Source: CAXMST01 sp963700785 (GTDB lineage Bacteria > Actinomycetota > Thermoleophilia > Solirubrobacterales > 70-9). From it: a DNA stretch of 64,000 nt. How positions within the stretch are numbered: the first letter of the stretch is position 1; the number at the start of each line of letters is the position of its first letter. The DNA lies in contig CAVOYZ010000012.1 in assembly GCA_963700785.1 (NCBI GenBank), forward strand, positions 1 to 64,000. The letters are read 5' to 3'. Of this stretch, positions 15,467 through 22,476 are shown one piece after another. The notes beneath the pieces are model-generated. The model was not told the origin of the DNA and searched no databases. It worked only from the letters and a program-made list of their open reading frames with translations. The translations under genes were made by a program, and so were the position numbers.

Positions 15467-15495
15467 CGGTATCGGTTCTCGCTACCACCGCTTGG
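15467..15495 (+). repeat. dispersed repeat copy e (right half)
   Basis: The GGTATCGGTTCTCG arm continues into CTACCACCGCTTG, then diverges. The left arm and the GCGG end are missing. Confidence 0.6.
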
Positions 15496-15600
15496 CAAAG
15501 CCGTCTTCGGGGCGGTCCGGTGGCGACGACGATGGAGTGCAATTCCCGCGGGCGGTTTTCGACGGCGGGCTACGCATGAGTCGGGGCCGTGGCCGGCGAA

Positions 15601-15650
15601 GGAGCGAATGCCTTTCTAGCCAACGCCCGGAAGGCGTTGGGAATGGCTCC
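15601..15650 (+). other. two-part hairpin in a gene-free stretch
   Basis: CCAACGCC (15620-15627) pairs perfectly with GGCGTTGG (15633-15640). An outer GGAGC (15601-15605) can pair with GCTCC (15646-15650). It could terminate transcription or be a structured RNA piece. The rest of 15449-15741 shows no convincing gene. Confidence 0.45.
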
Positions 15651-15741
15651 TCGTGTTTGTCGCGCGTTAGGGCTATCGGCCCCACGGCACTTGACTGAGA
15701 TCCAGGCGTATCGCAACCGCCCAGCGGCGACCCGCCCTGCC

Positions 15742-16044
15742 TCAGCCCGCGGCCTCCATAGCCTTGCCGACTCCGGAGCGCATCTCCTCGGCGTTCATCG
15801 TCGGGAGCAGCGTGATCTTGGCGCCGAGGCCGATGAAGAAGGGCTCGACCGCGGACGGTATACCGGTCGAGTCCTCCATCTCGAAAAAGATCAGGCCGGT
15901 GCGCATTCCGTCCTCGGCGACGAAGTAGGCGGCCTCAGCATCGAGCGCCTCCAGCGCGGAGCCGAACACCTCCGGAAGGCTGCCGTCCTTGATCGCCTCG
16001 TTCCCTGCTTCGGTCGGAATCTGGACCTTCAACAGCATGCGCAT
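15742..16044 (-). CDS. conserved hypothetical protein, about 100 residues
   Basis: Sequence MRMLLKVQIPTEAGNEAIKD, then ALEALDAEAAYFVAEDGMRT, then IFFEMEDSTGIPSAVEPFF. It looks like a small alpha-beta dimeric-barrel protein of a type common in actinobacteria. The IPSAVEPFF segment and repeated acidic residues are distinctive, but I cannot assign a function. It is on the same strand as GST paralogue 2 and separated from it by repeat copy f. Confidence 0.6.
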   Translation of the reverse strand: MRMLLKVQIPTEAGNEAIKDGSLPEVFGSALEALDAEAAYFVAEDGMRTGLIFFEMEDSTGIPSAVEPFFIGLGAKITLLPTMNAEEMRSGVGKAMEAAG

Positions 16045-16169
16045 CGGAGCCTCCTCGGTTGTCTAGCGGAAGCCTCGAGCGGGGACCGCCGGTTGTGTTT
16101 GACGATACTCCGGTCACTCGATCGGGGCAAACCGCCCAGCAGCGCCTCCGGCACTTGCTCGGCCGCCGA

Positions 16170-16252
16170 CTCGACGATCCGCGCGTGGTAGTGAGAAACG
16201 AATCGGTCCGGGAATCGGTTCTCGCTACCACCCCTTGTTCATGCGGATTGAC
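16170..16252 (+). repeat. dispersed palindromic repeat copy f (full)
   Basis: CTCGACGATCC, left arm GTGGTAGTGAGAAACGAATC (16185-16204), short loop, right arm TCGGTTCTCGCTACCAC (16215-16231), then the CTTGTTCATGCGGATTGACG end. It sits 48 bases beyond the stop of GST paralogue 2, the same relation as copy a to paralogue 1. Confidence 0.75.
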
Positions 16253-16299
16253 GCTGCTTCGTTCCCCGACCTGCCAGCGGCAGGGCCGACGGAGGAGTC

Positions 16300-17145
16300 T
16301 CAGACCAGCGCCGTCTGCGCGCTCGCCATGGGGCTCTCCAGCGGCTCGAGCCAGGCCGCCGGCAGTACCGGTGGGATCCTGCCCGGGTAGTGCGGCGCCA
16401 CCCGTAGAGCGAGCTTGCCTGCCGGCCGGTGTTCGATCGCCGGCCGGAGGTCTTCGAGGCTCATCGCCAGGCGCAGGCTGGTCGCGATCTGGAAGTCGGC
16501 TGCGTTCAGCTCCTCGCCGCCGAGCACTCCCTCGGCGATCCAGTCGTCGATCCGCTGAAGCATCTCGGGCAGCAGCGAGATGTCGTGGCGCACGTTCTCC
16601 TCGGTGGCCTCGTGGGAGCGGGCGTCGAGGGCGATGAACGGCCCGGCCATCCGCACGCCGAGTCCGTGCGGAAGACCGATCCTCGCACCCTCCAGGTAGC
16701 TGCGCAGCGCTGCGGTGTTCTTTCCGAACATCCAGAGCAACGGTCGGCGAATGCGCACCTGCAGCTCTTCGTCGCCGAATCTCTCTGCCTCCTCGACCTT
16801 CGTCCGGAGACTGGGGTCGGTGGGGAACAGCGGCGGATCGGGCTCGAGTCGCTCGAGCTCACGAGCGATCTCACGCGAGCCCTGAACCCGGCGCCCGCCG
16901 ATTTTCATCGCCGGTACGGTCACACGGGGGAATCGCAACCCCTTGAGCACTACCCATGTCACCACCGGGAGCAGGTCGGTGCGCTTGAAGGGAATGCCCT
17001 TGTGATCGAGCATCAGCTGCGCCGCCACCCCGGGATGGGAGCCGGGAATCGTGAACAGGCGGACGTCGGGCTGTCCCCGGCCGCCACGGTCTTCTTCGAG
17101 CTGGCCTTCGACTGGACCCGGTCGGTCGGGCTGATCAGTGTTCAT
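16300..17145 (-). CDS. glutathione-S-transferase-like protein, paralogue 2
   Basis: 281 residues, closely related along its whole length to the gene at 3715-4515. Shared segments include VRLFTIPGSH, FKRTDLLPVVTWVVLKGLRF, GRRVQGSREIARELERL and GGEELNAADFQIATSLRLAM. It has a thioredoxin-fold N-terminus and a helical C-terminus. A GAGGGA ribosome site precedes the ATG. The upstream region holds two palindromes (17183-17199 and 17211-17225). The first shares its half-sites with the palindrome before the cupin at 17982, so TetR control is likely. Confidence 0.8.
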   Translation of the reverse strand: MNTDQPDRPGPVEGQLEEDRGGRGQPDVRLFTIPGSHPGVAAQLMLDHKGIPFKRTDLLPVVTWVVLKGLRFPRVTVPAMKIGGRRVQGSREIARELERLEPDPPLFPTDPSLRTKVEEAERFGDEELQVRIRRPLLWMFGKNTAALRSYLEGARIGLPHGLGVRMAGPFIALDARSHEATEENVRHDISLLPEMLQRIDDWIAEGVLGGEELNAADFQIATSLRLAMSLEDLRPAIEHRPAGKLALRVAPHYPGRIPPVLPAAWLEPLESPMASAQTALV

Positions 17146-17182
17146 CGCGGACTCCCTCGGTAGGACGCGGTCGCGTCATTCA

Positions 17183-17199
17183 TGAAACTAGCTGTTTCA
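17183..17199. promoter_or_regulatory. TetR-type operator before GST paralogue 2
   Basis: TGAAAC-TAGCT-GTTTCA is a perfect inverted repeat with a 5-base spacer. The same half-sites and spacing recur at 17932-17954. It lies 37 bases upstream of the GST start. Confidence 0.6.
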
Positions 17200-17210
17200 C
17201 TATCGAACGC

Positions 17211-17235
17211 ATCACATTTAGTGATACATGGTGTA
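17211..17235. promoter_or_regulatory. second palindromic cluster before GST paralogue 2
   Basis: ATCAC-ATTTA-GTGAT (17211-17225) is a perfect inverted repeat. It is followed by TACA-TGG-TGTA (17225-17235). A nearly identical TACATGGTGT occurs at 17892-17901 just upstream of tetR, supporting shared control. Confidence 0.45.
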
Positions 17236-17286
17236 TCCGCATGCCAGCCCTCGCCTCTGGCCCGGGAGCCTGGGCGGTGGGCAGCG

Positions 17287-17880
17287 TCAGCGCGTCCCGG
17301 CCGCCGGCTCCCGCTCACTTACGAGCCGCATCGCGAGCTCGATCGCCTGTTCCTCCGAGAGCGCCTGCTCGCGGACGAGCTGCCGCCAGGTGTGGAAGCT
17401 GAGCGCGAGCGCGATCCCCGCTCGAAGCATGCTTCGGCGCCTGCCTCGCGCCCGCCAGGACTCCAGCAGGACGTCGGTTGCGTGTGACCAGAGCTCGAAG
17501 TAGGGCTGTACGACCTCGTGCTCGGGGATGTCGGCGAGTACCGGGGTCATCATCTCCTCGGTCTCGCGATGGTAGGCGTAGGTCTCGGCGAGCCCGAGCC
17601 TCAGGCGATCGTCGGGGTTCTCGACTGCCCGCCACTTCTCGGGATCAGGCGGGGGGTGGAGTTGGAAGTAGAGGCCGCTGCAGGCGCGCAGGATCTCGGT
17701 CTCGTCGGCGAAGTGGCGATAGACGGTGACTCTGCCGACCCGGGCGCGCCGGGCGATGTCGCTCACGGTCGTCGCCGCGGGGCCTTCTTCCTGGTGCAAC
17801 TCGACCGCGGCTTCGACGATCCTCCGTCGGGTCTCCTCTTGGCGCTCGGCGCGCCGCTTGAGGTCATACGATCGGACCAT
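17287..17880 (-). CDS. TetR-family transcriptional regulator
   Basis: 197 residues. The N-terminal helix-turn-helix reads RRRIVEAAVELHQEEGPAAT, then VSDIARRARVGRVTVYRHF, the standard TetR pattern. The rest is an all-helical ligand domain. ATG at 17880 gives the normal TetR start; the open frame upstream contains the promoter. It is divergent from the cupin gene at 17982, with a 23-bp palindrome between them, so autoregulation and control of the cupin are likely. The ligand is unknown. Confidence 0.9.
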   Translation of the reverse strand: MVRSYDLKRRAERQEETRRRIVEAAVELHQEEGPAATTVSDIARRARVGRVTVYRHFADETEILRACSGLYFQLHPPPDPEKWRAVENPDDRLRLGLAETYAYHRETEEMMTPVLADIPEHEVVQPYFELWSHATDVLLESWRARGRRRSMLRAGIALALSFHTWRQLVREQALSEEQAIELAMRLVSEREPAAGTR

Positions 17881-17931
17881 GTCCTCAAGGGTACATGGTG
17901 TTTCCCGAAATGTGGTAGGTTGCCCACAAGA

Positions 17932-17954
17932 TTGCGAAACACCCTGTTTCACAA
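17932..17954. promoter_or_regulatory. TetR-type operator between tetR and cupin
   Basis: TTGCGAAAC-ACCCT-GTTTCACAA is an inverted repeat with one mismatch in 9-base arms. The core GAAAC-N5-GTTTC equals that of the GST operator at 17183-17199. A further GTTTC-CC-GAAAT element lies at about 17899-17910. Confidence 0.65.
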
Positions 17955-17981
17955 CAGAGGTACTACGGAAGGATAGTCGCC

Positions 17982-18410
17982 ATGCTGAAGGTCTCCACCA
18001 GTGAGCTCGAGCTCACCGACGTCTGGTTCGACAGCGACGCGGAGCACAAGCGCGTCCAGGTCACGTTCCCGATCAACAAGTTCGCGGGCGCGGAGGACTC
18101 CGCGGTCGTCTACTTCGAGGTGCAGCCGAGGGACCGTCTGGCCACCCACACGGACAGCGCCGAGGAGATCCTCTACATCGTTTCAGGCCGGGGTGAGGCC
18201 GAGGTCGGTGAGGAGCGCGCCGAGGTCGGCGCCGGGGATCTCGCCGTGATTCCGGCGATGGTCCCGCACGGGCTGGTAAACACCGGCAAAGAGCCACTGA
18301 GGGTCGTTGGCTTCTTCTCTGAGTCCGAGATCACCTCGACCTTCTCAGAGCCGATCCAGCCGATCGGAGCCGCGCAGCTGGTCCAGGGGGCGCCGGTGCC
18401 CGCTGCCTAG
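17982..18410 (+). CDS. cupin-domain protein
   Basis: 142 residues. Cupin motif 1 appears as THTDSAEEILYIVSGRGEAE and motif 2 as AGDLAVIPAMVPHGLVN, with His and Glu residues in metal-ligand positions. A GGAAGGA ribosome site precedes ATG by 7 bases. It is divergent from tetR and probably repressed by it. With the GST gene under a matching operator, the set could respond to one toxic small molecule; this is inference. Confidence 0.8.
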   Translation: MLKVSTSELELTDVWFDSDAEHKRVQVTFPINKFAGAEDSAVVYFEVQPRDRLATHTDSAEEILYIVSGRGEAEVGEERAEVGAGDLAVIPAMVPHGLVNTGKEPLRVVGFFSESEITSTFSEPIQPIGAAQLVQGAPVPAA

Positions 18411-18547
18411 TCCCGGCCGCAGAGCGCGGCGCGGGCCGCGCGTCTTCCTGGGGAGGCGCGCCGCCTGAAGCCAGCGGTGACCAAGGCTCCGGGTGACCTC
18501 GCGCTGCGCGGCCGCTCAGGGGAAGCGAGCTATCAGGCACGGCCTCG
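18411..18547. other. short gene-free stretch
   Basis: GC-rich spacer after the cupin with inverted GC blocks (GCGCGGCGCGGGCCGCGCG) that may act as a terminator. No gene is seen. Confidence 0.35.
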
Positions 18548-18610
18548 CTCGACGATCCGCGGGTGGTAGCGAGAAACGAATCGGGCCCCCGCTATGTTCG
18601 TCACTACCGC
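18548..18610 (+). repeat. dispersed repeat copy g
   Basis: Almost identical to copy d over the whole repeat and for about 45 further bases, so d and g were duplicated together with the recombinase tail. Confidence 0.65.
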
Positions 18611-18772
18611 GCTCGAGCCCTCCGCCAGGAGGGTTTCTGCGTTCTGGAAGGTATCCGCGAGGGCCTCGGAGACCGTTGCGCTGATGTCCACCCGCGCTCC
18701 CGCTTGTCGTAGGCGATCTGCAGGTCGAAGGCCTCAAAGACCTGGCGCTTGATCTGCGTCGATGTCGGCATC
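18548..18772 (-). pseudogene. C-terminal remnant of a recombinase-like gene, copy 2
   Basis: On the minus strand an ATG opens MPTSTQIKRQVFEAFDLQIA, then YDKRE. A one-base slip then leads into VDISATVSEALADTFQNAET, then LLAEGSSAVVTNIAGARFVS. This is a close copy of 14764-15005. It lacks any catalytic domain. Its last bases are repeat copy g. Confidence 0.5.
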
Positions 18773-18807
18773 GTCGATTCCCGCCGTCCGCAGCCGGGAA
18801 CAGAAGG

Positions 18808-19074
18808 GTCAGGGTCCAGGCGCAGGAGAAGCTGACCGTCGAGGCAAGGGGCATCGTCAAGGTCAACCCCACCTACGAGCTGAAGCCAAAGACCAAGAGC
18901 ATCGGCTCCGGCAAGACGAAGACCCTGAAGCTCGCGCCGAAGAAGAAGCACGGGAAGAAGATCGCCAAGGCCCTGAAGCAGGGCAAGAAGGTGAAGGCCA
19001 AGCTGACCGTGAAGCTGACCGATGAGGCCGGCAACACCAAGTCCGAGATGCTCTCAGTGGGGCTGAGGCGCTAG
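18808..19074 (+). pseudogene. 3' remnant of a secreted/surface protein gene
   Basis: An open frame without a start encodes about 88 residues rich in Lys, ending LTVKLTDEAGNTKSEMLSVG and LRR. This matches the C-terminal Ig-like strand pattern of secreted proteins common in Thermoleophilia. There is no signal peptide or N-terminal domain. It begins abruptly beside the recombinase remnant, so it is a scar. Confidence 0.55.
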
Positions 19075-19102
19075 GGCCCCTTCAGGCTGTGAGGGCTAAC
19101 CG

Positions 19103-19193
19103 CTCGACGATCCGCGCGTCGTAGGCCCGTCGTGCGAGAATCGAATCGGGCCCGGTATCGGTCCTCGCTACCACAGCCTGTCCAAGCGGATTT
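19103..19193 (+). repeat. dispersed repeat copy h (rearranged)
   Basis: CTCGACGATCCGCGCG, a disturbed left arm (GTCGTAG, insert, GCGAGAATCGAATCGGGCC), then right arm GGTATCGGTCCTCGCTACCA and the CAAGCGGATTT end. It lies 24 bases beyond the stop of the third GST remnant. Confidence 0.65.
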
Positions 19194-19217
19194 CGGCGCC
19201 AGCGCGACTGAGGGGCC

Positions 19218-19280
19218 TCAGGCCAATGCCTCAGATGCGGCTGCCGGGGCGATCTCCAGCGGCTCGGGCCAGGCCGCCGG
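19218..19280 (-). pseudogene. C-terminal scrap of a third GST-like gene
   Basis: The minus strand encodes PAAWPEPLEIAPAAASEALA then stop. This parallels the ends of the two GST-like genes (PAAWLEPLESPMASAQ and PAEWLEPLRTAA). It is cut off exactly where the right 61-bp repeat begins. The GST end plus downstream repeat therefore occurs three times in the island. Confidence 0.6.
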
Positions 19281-19339
19281 CTTCGACTTGGGCTGAGCGT
19301 CGAGCCGGCGCGGCAATCTTCACGGCCCCGTTGCTGATC
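19279..19339. repeat. right 61-bp direct repeat bounding the accessory island
   Basis: Second copy of 3323-3383 (3 mismatches), including the last codons of an acylphosphatase (GFDLG, stop) without the rest of that gene. It joins the GST remnant on its left and the comEA upstream region on its right. Confidence 0.8.
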
Positions 19340-19430
19340 CGCCGCGCGGCGCGCACCACAACTGACGGCGCCTGGCCGATCCTCGATCGATGTTCGATCC
19401 GCGTCGCCCGGCCCGCTCAGAGGCGATCCG

Positions 19431-20009
19431 ATGGGCAGCGGCATGAGCCGCACTCAGATCGTTGCCTACGCGGCTCTCGGCGTGGTGCTGCTGCTGCTCG
19501 GGGCGCGAGCGCTGCGGGCCGAGCCCGGTCCGTCCGCTTCCGGCGCTGGATCGACGGTCGCCTCCGAGCCGGTCGGCTCGGGCGGGCCGGGCCCGGCAAG
19601 CGGTGACGTCGTCGTGCACGTCTCCGGCGCGGTCCGCGAGCCCGGCGTCTACCGCCTGCCGGCGGGCTCCAGGGTCGAGCAGGCGCTCGAGCGGGCCGGC
19701 GGCCCCGCCTTCGCGGCGGTTCCCGATGCGATCAACCTCGCCGCCCGGCTCGCCGACGGCCAGCAGGTCGTGGTCCCCAGCCGGCGCGCGGCAGCCGCCG
19801 CGGTCGCCGGCGATGACGGTCCGATCAGCCTCGGGTCGGCCACGGTCGATCAGCTCGAGGAGATCGATGGGATCGGCCCGATCACCGCCGAGAAGATCGT
19901 CGACTTCCGTGATCAGCAGGGCGGCGTCTCGGCGGTCGAGGACCTCGACCGGATCCCGGGCATCGGCCCGACCACGGTGGAGGCGCTGAGCGCACGACTG
20001 CAGCCGTGA
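19431..20009 (+). CDS. comEA: ComEA-type competence DNA-binding protein
   Basis: 192 residues. An N-terminal membrane anchor (VAYAALGVVLLLLGARAL) is followed by a low-complexity linker and an SLBB domain (VVVHVSGAVREPGVYRLPAG). Two helix-hairpin-helix motifs follow (ATVDQLEEIDGIGPITAEKI and VEDLDRIPGIGPTTVEALS). ComEA binds incoming double-stranded DNA outside the membrane. A second ATG at 19443 is an equally good start. Its stop overlaps the GTG of comEC. It resumes the conserved gene order after the island. Confidence 0.93.
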   Translation: MGSGMSRTQIVAYAALGVVLLLLGARALRAEPGPSASGAGSTVASEPVGSGGPGPASGDVVVHVSGAVREPGVYRLPAGSRVEQALERAGGPAFAAVPDAINLAARLADGQQVVVPSRRAAAAAVAGDDGPISLGSATVDQLEEIDGIGPITAEKIVDFRDQQGGVSAVEDLDRIPGIGPTTVEALSARLQP

Positions 20010-22372
20010 CCGCGGCCTGGTCGGCCTGGTGGCGCCACGTCGCTCTGGCCGGTGCGGTGGCGGGGTTGATCCTCTCCCCGGCTGCGGTGCACAGCCATGC
20101 GGCGATCGCGATCGCGATCGCCTCGGCCGCCGGGGTCGTGCTCGCCCTCACCCGGCCGGGCGGGAGGGGATCCGACGCCGCCGGCGTGCTGCTCTGGCTG
20201 GCGCTGGCCGCTGCCGCCGGCGCCGGCGCGGGGCTCGGGCTGGGCGGCCTCCGGGTCGCCGCGATCGAGCGCTCGGCGGCCACAGGGAAGCCCGGTGAGC
20301 GGATCGAGATCGCCGGCTTCGTCGTCGCGCCGCCGCGGGCCGGTGACGGTGAGCTGCGGATGCCGCTGCAGACCGAACGCGGACAGCTGCTGCTCGTCGT
20401 CGACGATCGCGGCTGGGAGCCACGGGTCGGCGAGCGGCTGGTTGCACGGGGGCTGATCACCGAGCCCGAGCCCTGGTGGGAGGCCTACCTGCGCAGGCTC
20501 GGGATCCGCCTCGAGCTTCGGGCTGACATGGCCAGGGCGGTCGGGTCGCCACGGGCCGGACCCGCCGGTCTGCTCGATCGGATCCGGAGCCGCTCCGAGG
20601 CCGCCGTGAGCTCCGGGCTCGACCCGCCGCAGGCCGCGCTCGCGCTCGGCTTCGTCCTCGGCCAGGACGACCGGATCGACGGGCTCACCCGCGAGCAGTT
20701 CCGGCGCTCCGGCCTCGCACATCTACTAGCCGTAAGCGGGCAGAACGTGATGTTGCTCGCGATCCTGGCGGGAATCATCTTCGCCTTCGCGGGCGTCGGT
20801 CCCAGGGTCAGGCTGGTTCTGATCCTCGGCCTGATCGCGATCTACGTGCCGGTCGCCGGGGCGGGCCCGTCGATCCAGCGGGCGGCGGTGATGGGCGCCG
20901 CCGGGATCGTCGCCGGGCTCGCGGGTCGCGGGACCGATCGGGCCTACCTGCCGCTGCTCGCCGCCGGCGCGACCCTGACGCTGAACCCGCTCGCCGCCGG
21001 GGACGTCGGCTGGCAGCTGAGCTTCGCTGCCGTGATCGGGATCGCGCTGTGGTCTGCGCCGATCGCCGCGCTGCTGCGCGAGCGGCTCGCCCCGACGCCC
21101 GAACGGCGGCGGCCGCTTGCTCGGCCGCTGGCCGAGGGAGCGGGCCTGACGATCGCCGCCACCCTGGCCACCGGGCCGCTGATGACCTACCACTTCGAGA
21201 CCGTCTCGCTCGCGTCGCTGCCGGCGAACCTGCTGGTGCTGCCCGCCGTCCCACCGGTCATGTGGCTCGGGATGCTGGCCGCGATCGCCGGTCAGCTACC
21301 GCTGATCCCGACGGCGCCGTTGGCGCTCGTCGAGGGCCCGCTGCTCGACTACATCGCGGCGGTGGCGAGGGTGTTCGCGGCTGCCGACTGGGCGGTGATC
21401 GAACTGCCGTCTCCGTCGGCGCCGGGTCTCGGCCTGATCTACGCCGGCCTGCTGGCCGGCGTCGGCGGCGCGATCCGGACGCTGGAGCGACGACGGCGGA
21501 TCGGCTTCCGCCGTGGTGCCGCGGCGTTCGCGTCAGCGGTCGTGACGCTGCTGCTGGTGCGCTTCGTGCTGGCGGGCGGCGACGGGTCGGCACCGCCGGC
21601 GCCCGGGAGCCTGCGGCTGACGGCGATCGACGTCGGGCAGGGGGACGCGATTCTGCTCCAGCAGCGCGGGAGGCCGGCGGCGCTGGTCGACACCGGGCCT
21701 CCCGGCGCCGGGCTCTCGGAGTCGCTGCGCGGGCTCGGCGTCGAGCGGCTCGGGATCGTCTTCATAACCCACGACCAGCTCGACCACGCCGGCGCTTTCG
21801 GTGACGTGCTCGCGGCGGCGCCGGTCGAGCGCCTGGCGCTGGCGCGGCCGGCGCCCGCGATCGCCGCTGAGGCCAGGGCGGCCGGGGTGGACGTGATCCG
21901 GGTGGCGGAGGGCTCCGAGGTCGCGCTCGACGGTCTGCGGCTGCAGGTGCTCTCGCCGGGGCCCGGACCGGCGCTGCCGGCGCGCGACCCGAACGCGGAC
22001 TCGATCGTGCTCGCCGCCCGGTTCGGCGGCTGGACCGCGGTGCTCGCCGCCGACGCCGAGGCCGAGGCGACGATGACCGATCCCGGCCCGGCCGATCTGC
22101 TCAAGGTCGCCCACCACGGCAGCGCTGACGCCGGGCTCGCCGCCCTGCTCGACCGCAGCGCACCGCGGGTGGCGATGATCAGCGTCGGAGCCGACAACGG
22201 CTACGGGCACCCGACGGCCGAGACCCTCAGCACCCTGGCCGAGCGCGGGATCTGCGTGCTCCGCACCGACCTCCAGGGAGACGTCTACGCCGAGCTCGGC
22301 CCGGCCGGCATGTCGGTCGGGTCCGAGCGGGGCGGGGAGCTGCCGGCCGCGTGCCGGGACGAGCGCGGCTGA
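20006..22372 (+). CDS. comEC: ComEC-type DNA uptake channel
   Basis: 788 residues. Two membrane segments come first, then a DUF4131-like soluble region (about 90-190). The competence domain follows with the motif GLAHLLAVSGQNVMLLA and about eight membrane segments. A C-terminal metallo-beta-lactamase-like domain begins with LTAIDVGQGDAILLQQRG and continues VFITHDQLDHAG and KVAHHGS. The THDQxDH motif replaces the usual HxHxDH. The gene overlaps comEA (GTGA). Together they form the core of natural transformation. Confidence 0.93.
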   Translation: MTAAWSAWWRHVALAGAVAGLILSPAAVHSHAAIAIAIASAAGVVLALTRPGGRGSDAAGVLLWLALAAAAGAGAGLGLGGLRVAAIERSAATGKPGERIEIAGFVVAPPRAGDGELRMPLQTERGQLLLVVDDRGWEPRVGERLVARGLITEPEPWWEAYLRRLGIRLELRADMARAVGSPRAGPAGLLDRIRSRSEAAVSSGLDPPQAALALGFVLGQDDRIDGLTREQFRRSGLAHLLAVSGQNVMLLAILAGIIFAFAGVGPRVRLVLILGLIAIYVPVAGAGPSIQRAAVMGAAGIVAGLAGRGTDRAYLPLLAAGATLTLNPLAAGDVGWQLSFAAVIGIALWSAPIAALLRERLAPTPERRRPLARPLAEGAGLTIAATLATGPLMTYHFETVSLASLPANLLVLPAVPPVMWLGMLAAIAGQLPLIPTAPLALVEGPLLDYIAAVARVFAAADWAVIELPSPSAPGLGLIYAGLLAGVGGAIRTLERRRRIGFRRGAAAFASAVVTLLLVRFVLAGGDGSAPPAPGSLRLTAIDVGQGDAILLQQRGRPAALVDTGPPGAGLSESLRGLGVERLGIVFITHDQLDHAGAFGDVLAAAPVERLALARPAPAIAAEARAAGVDVIRVAEGSEVALDGLRLQVLSPGPGPALPARDPNADSIVLAARFGGWTAVLAADAEAEATMTDPGPADLLKVAHHGSADAGLAALLDRSAPRVAMISVGADNGYGHPTAETLSTLAERGICVLRTDLQGDVYAELGPAGMSVGSERGGELPAACRDERG

Positions 22373-22476
22373 GGCGAGGATCCGTAGTTGTCCGGGGGTC
22401 GGCACCGGTGAGCAACCCGGAACGCGGGCCCGCGTCACCCTCTAGCGTGCCCGGCAGCCTCTGGTCGAGGCACCCG

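Noticed and set aside
3572..19193. Dispersed hairpins as insertion sequences
   Set aside because: No transposase, no consistent terminal inverted repeats with target duplications, and some copies are half units. They are kept as repeats of unknown origin.
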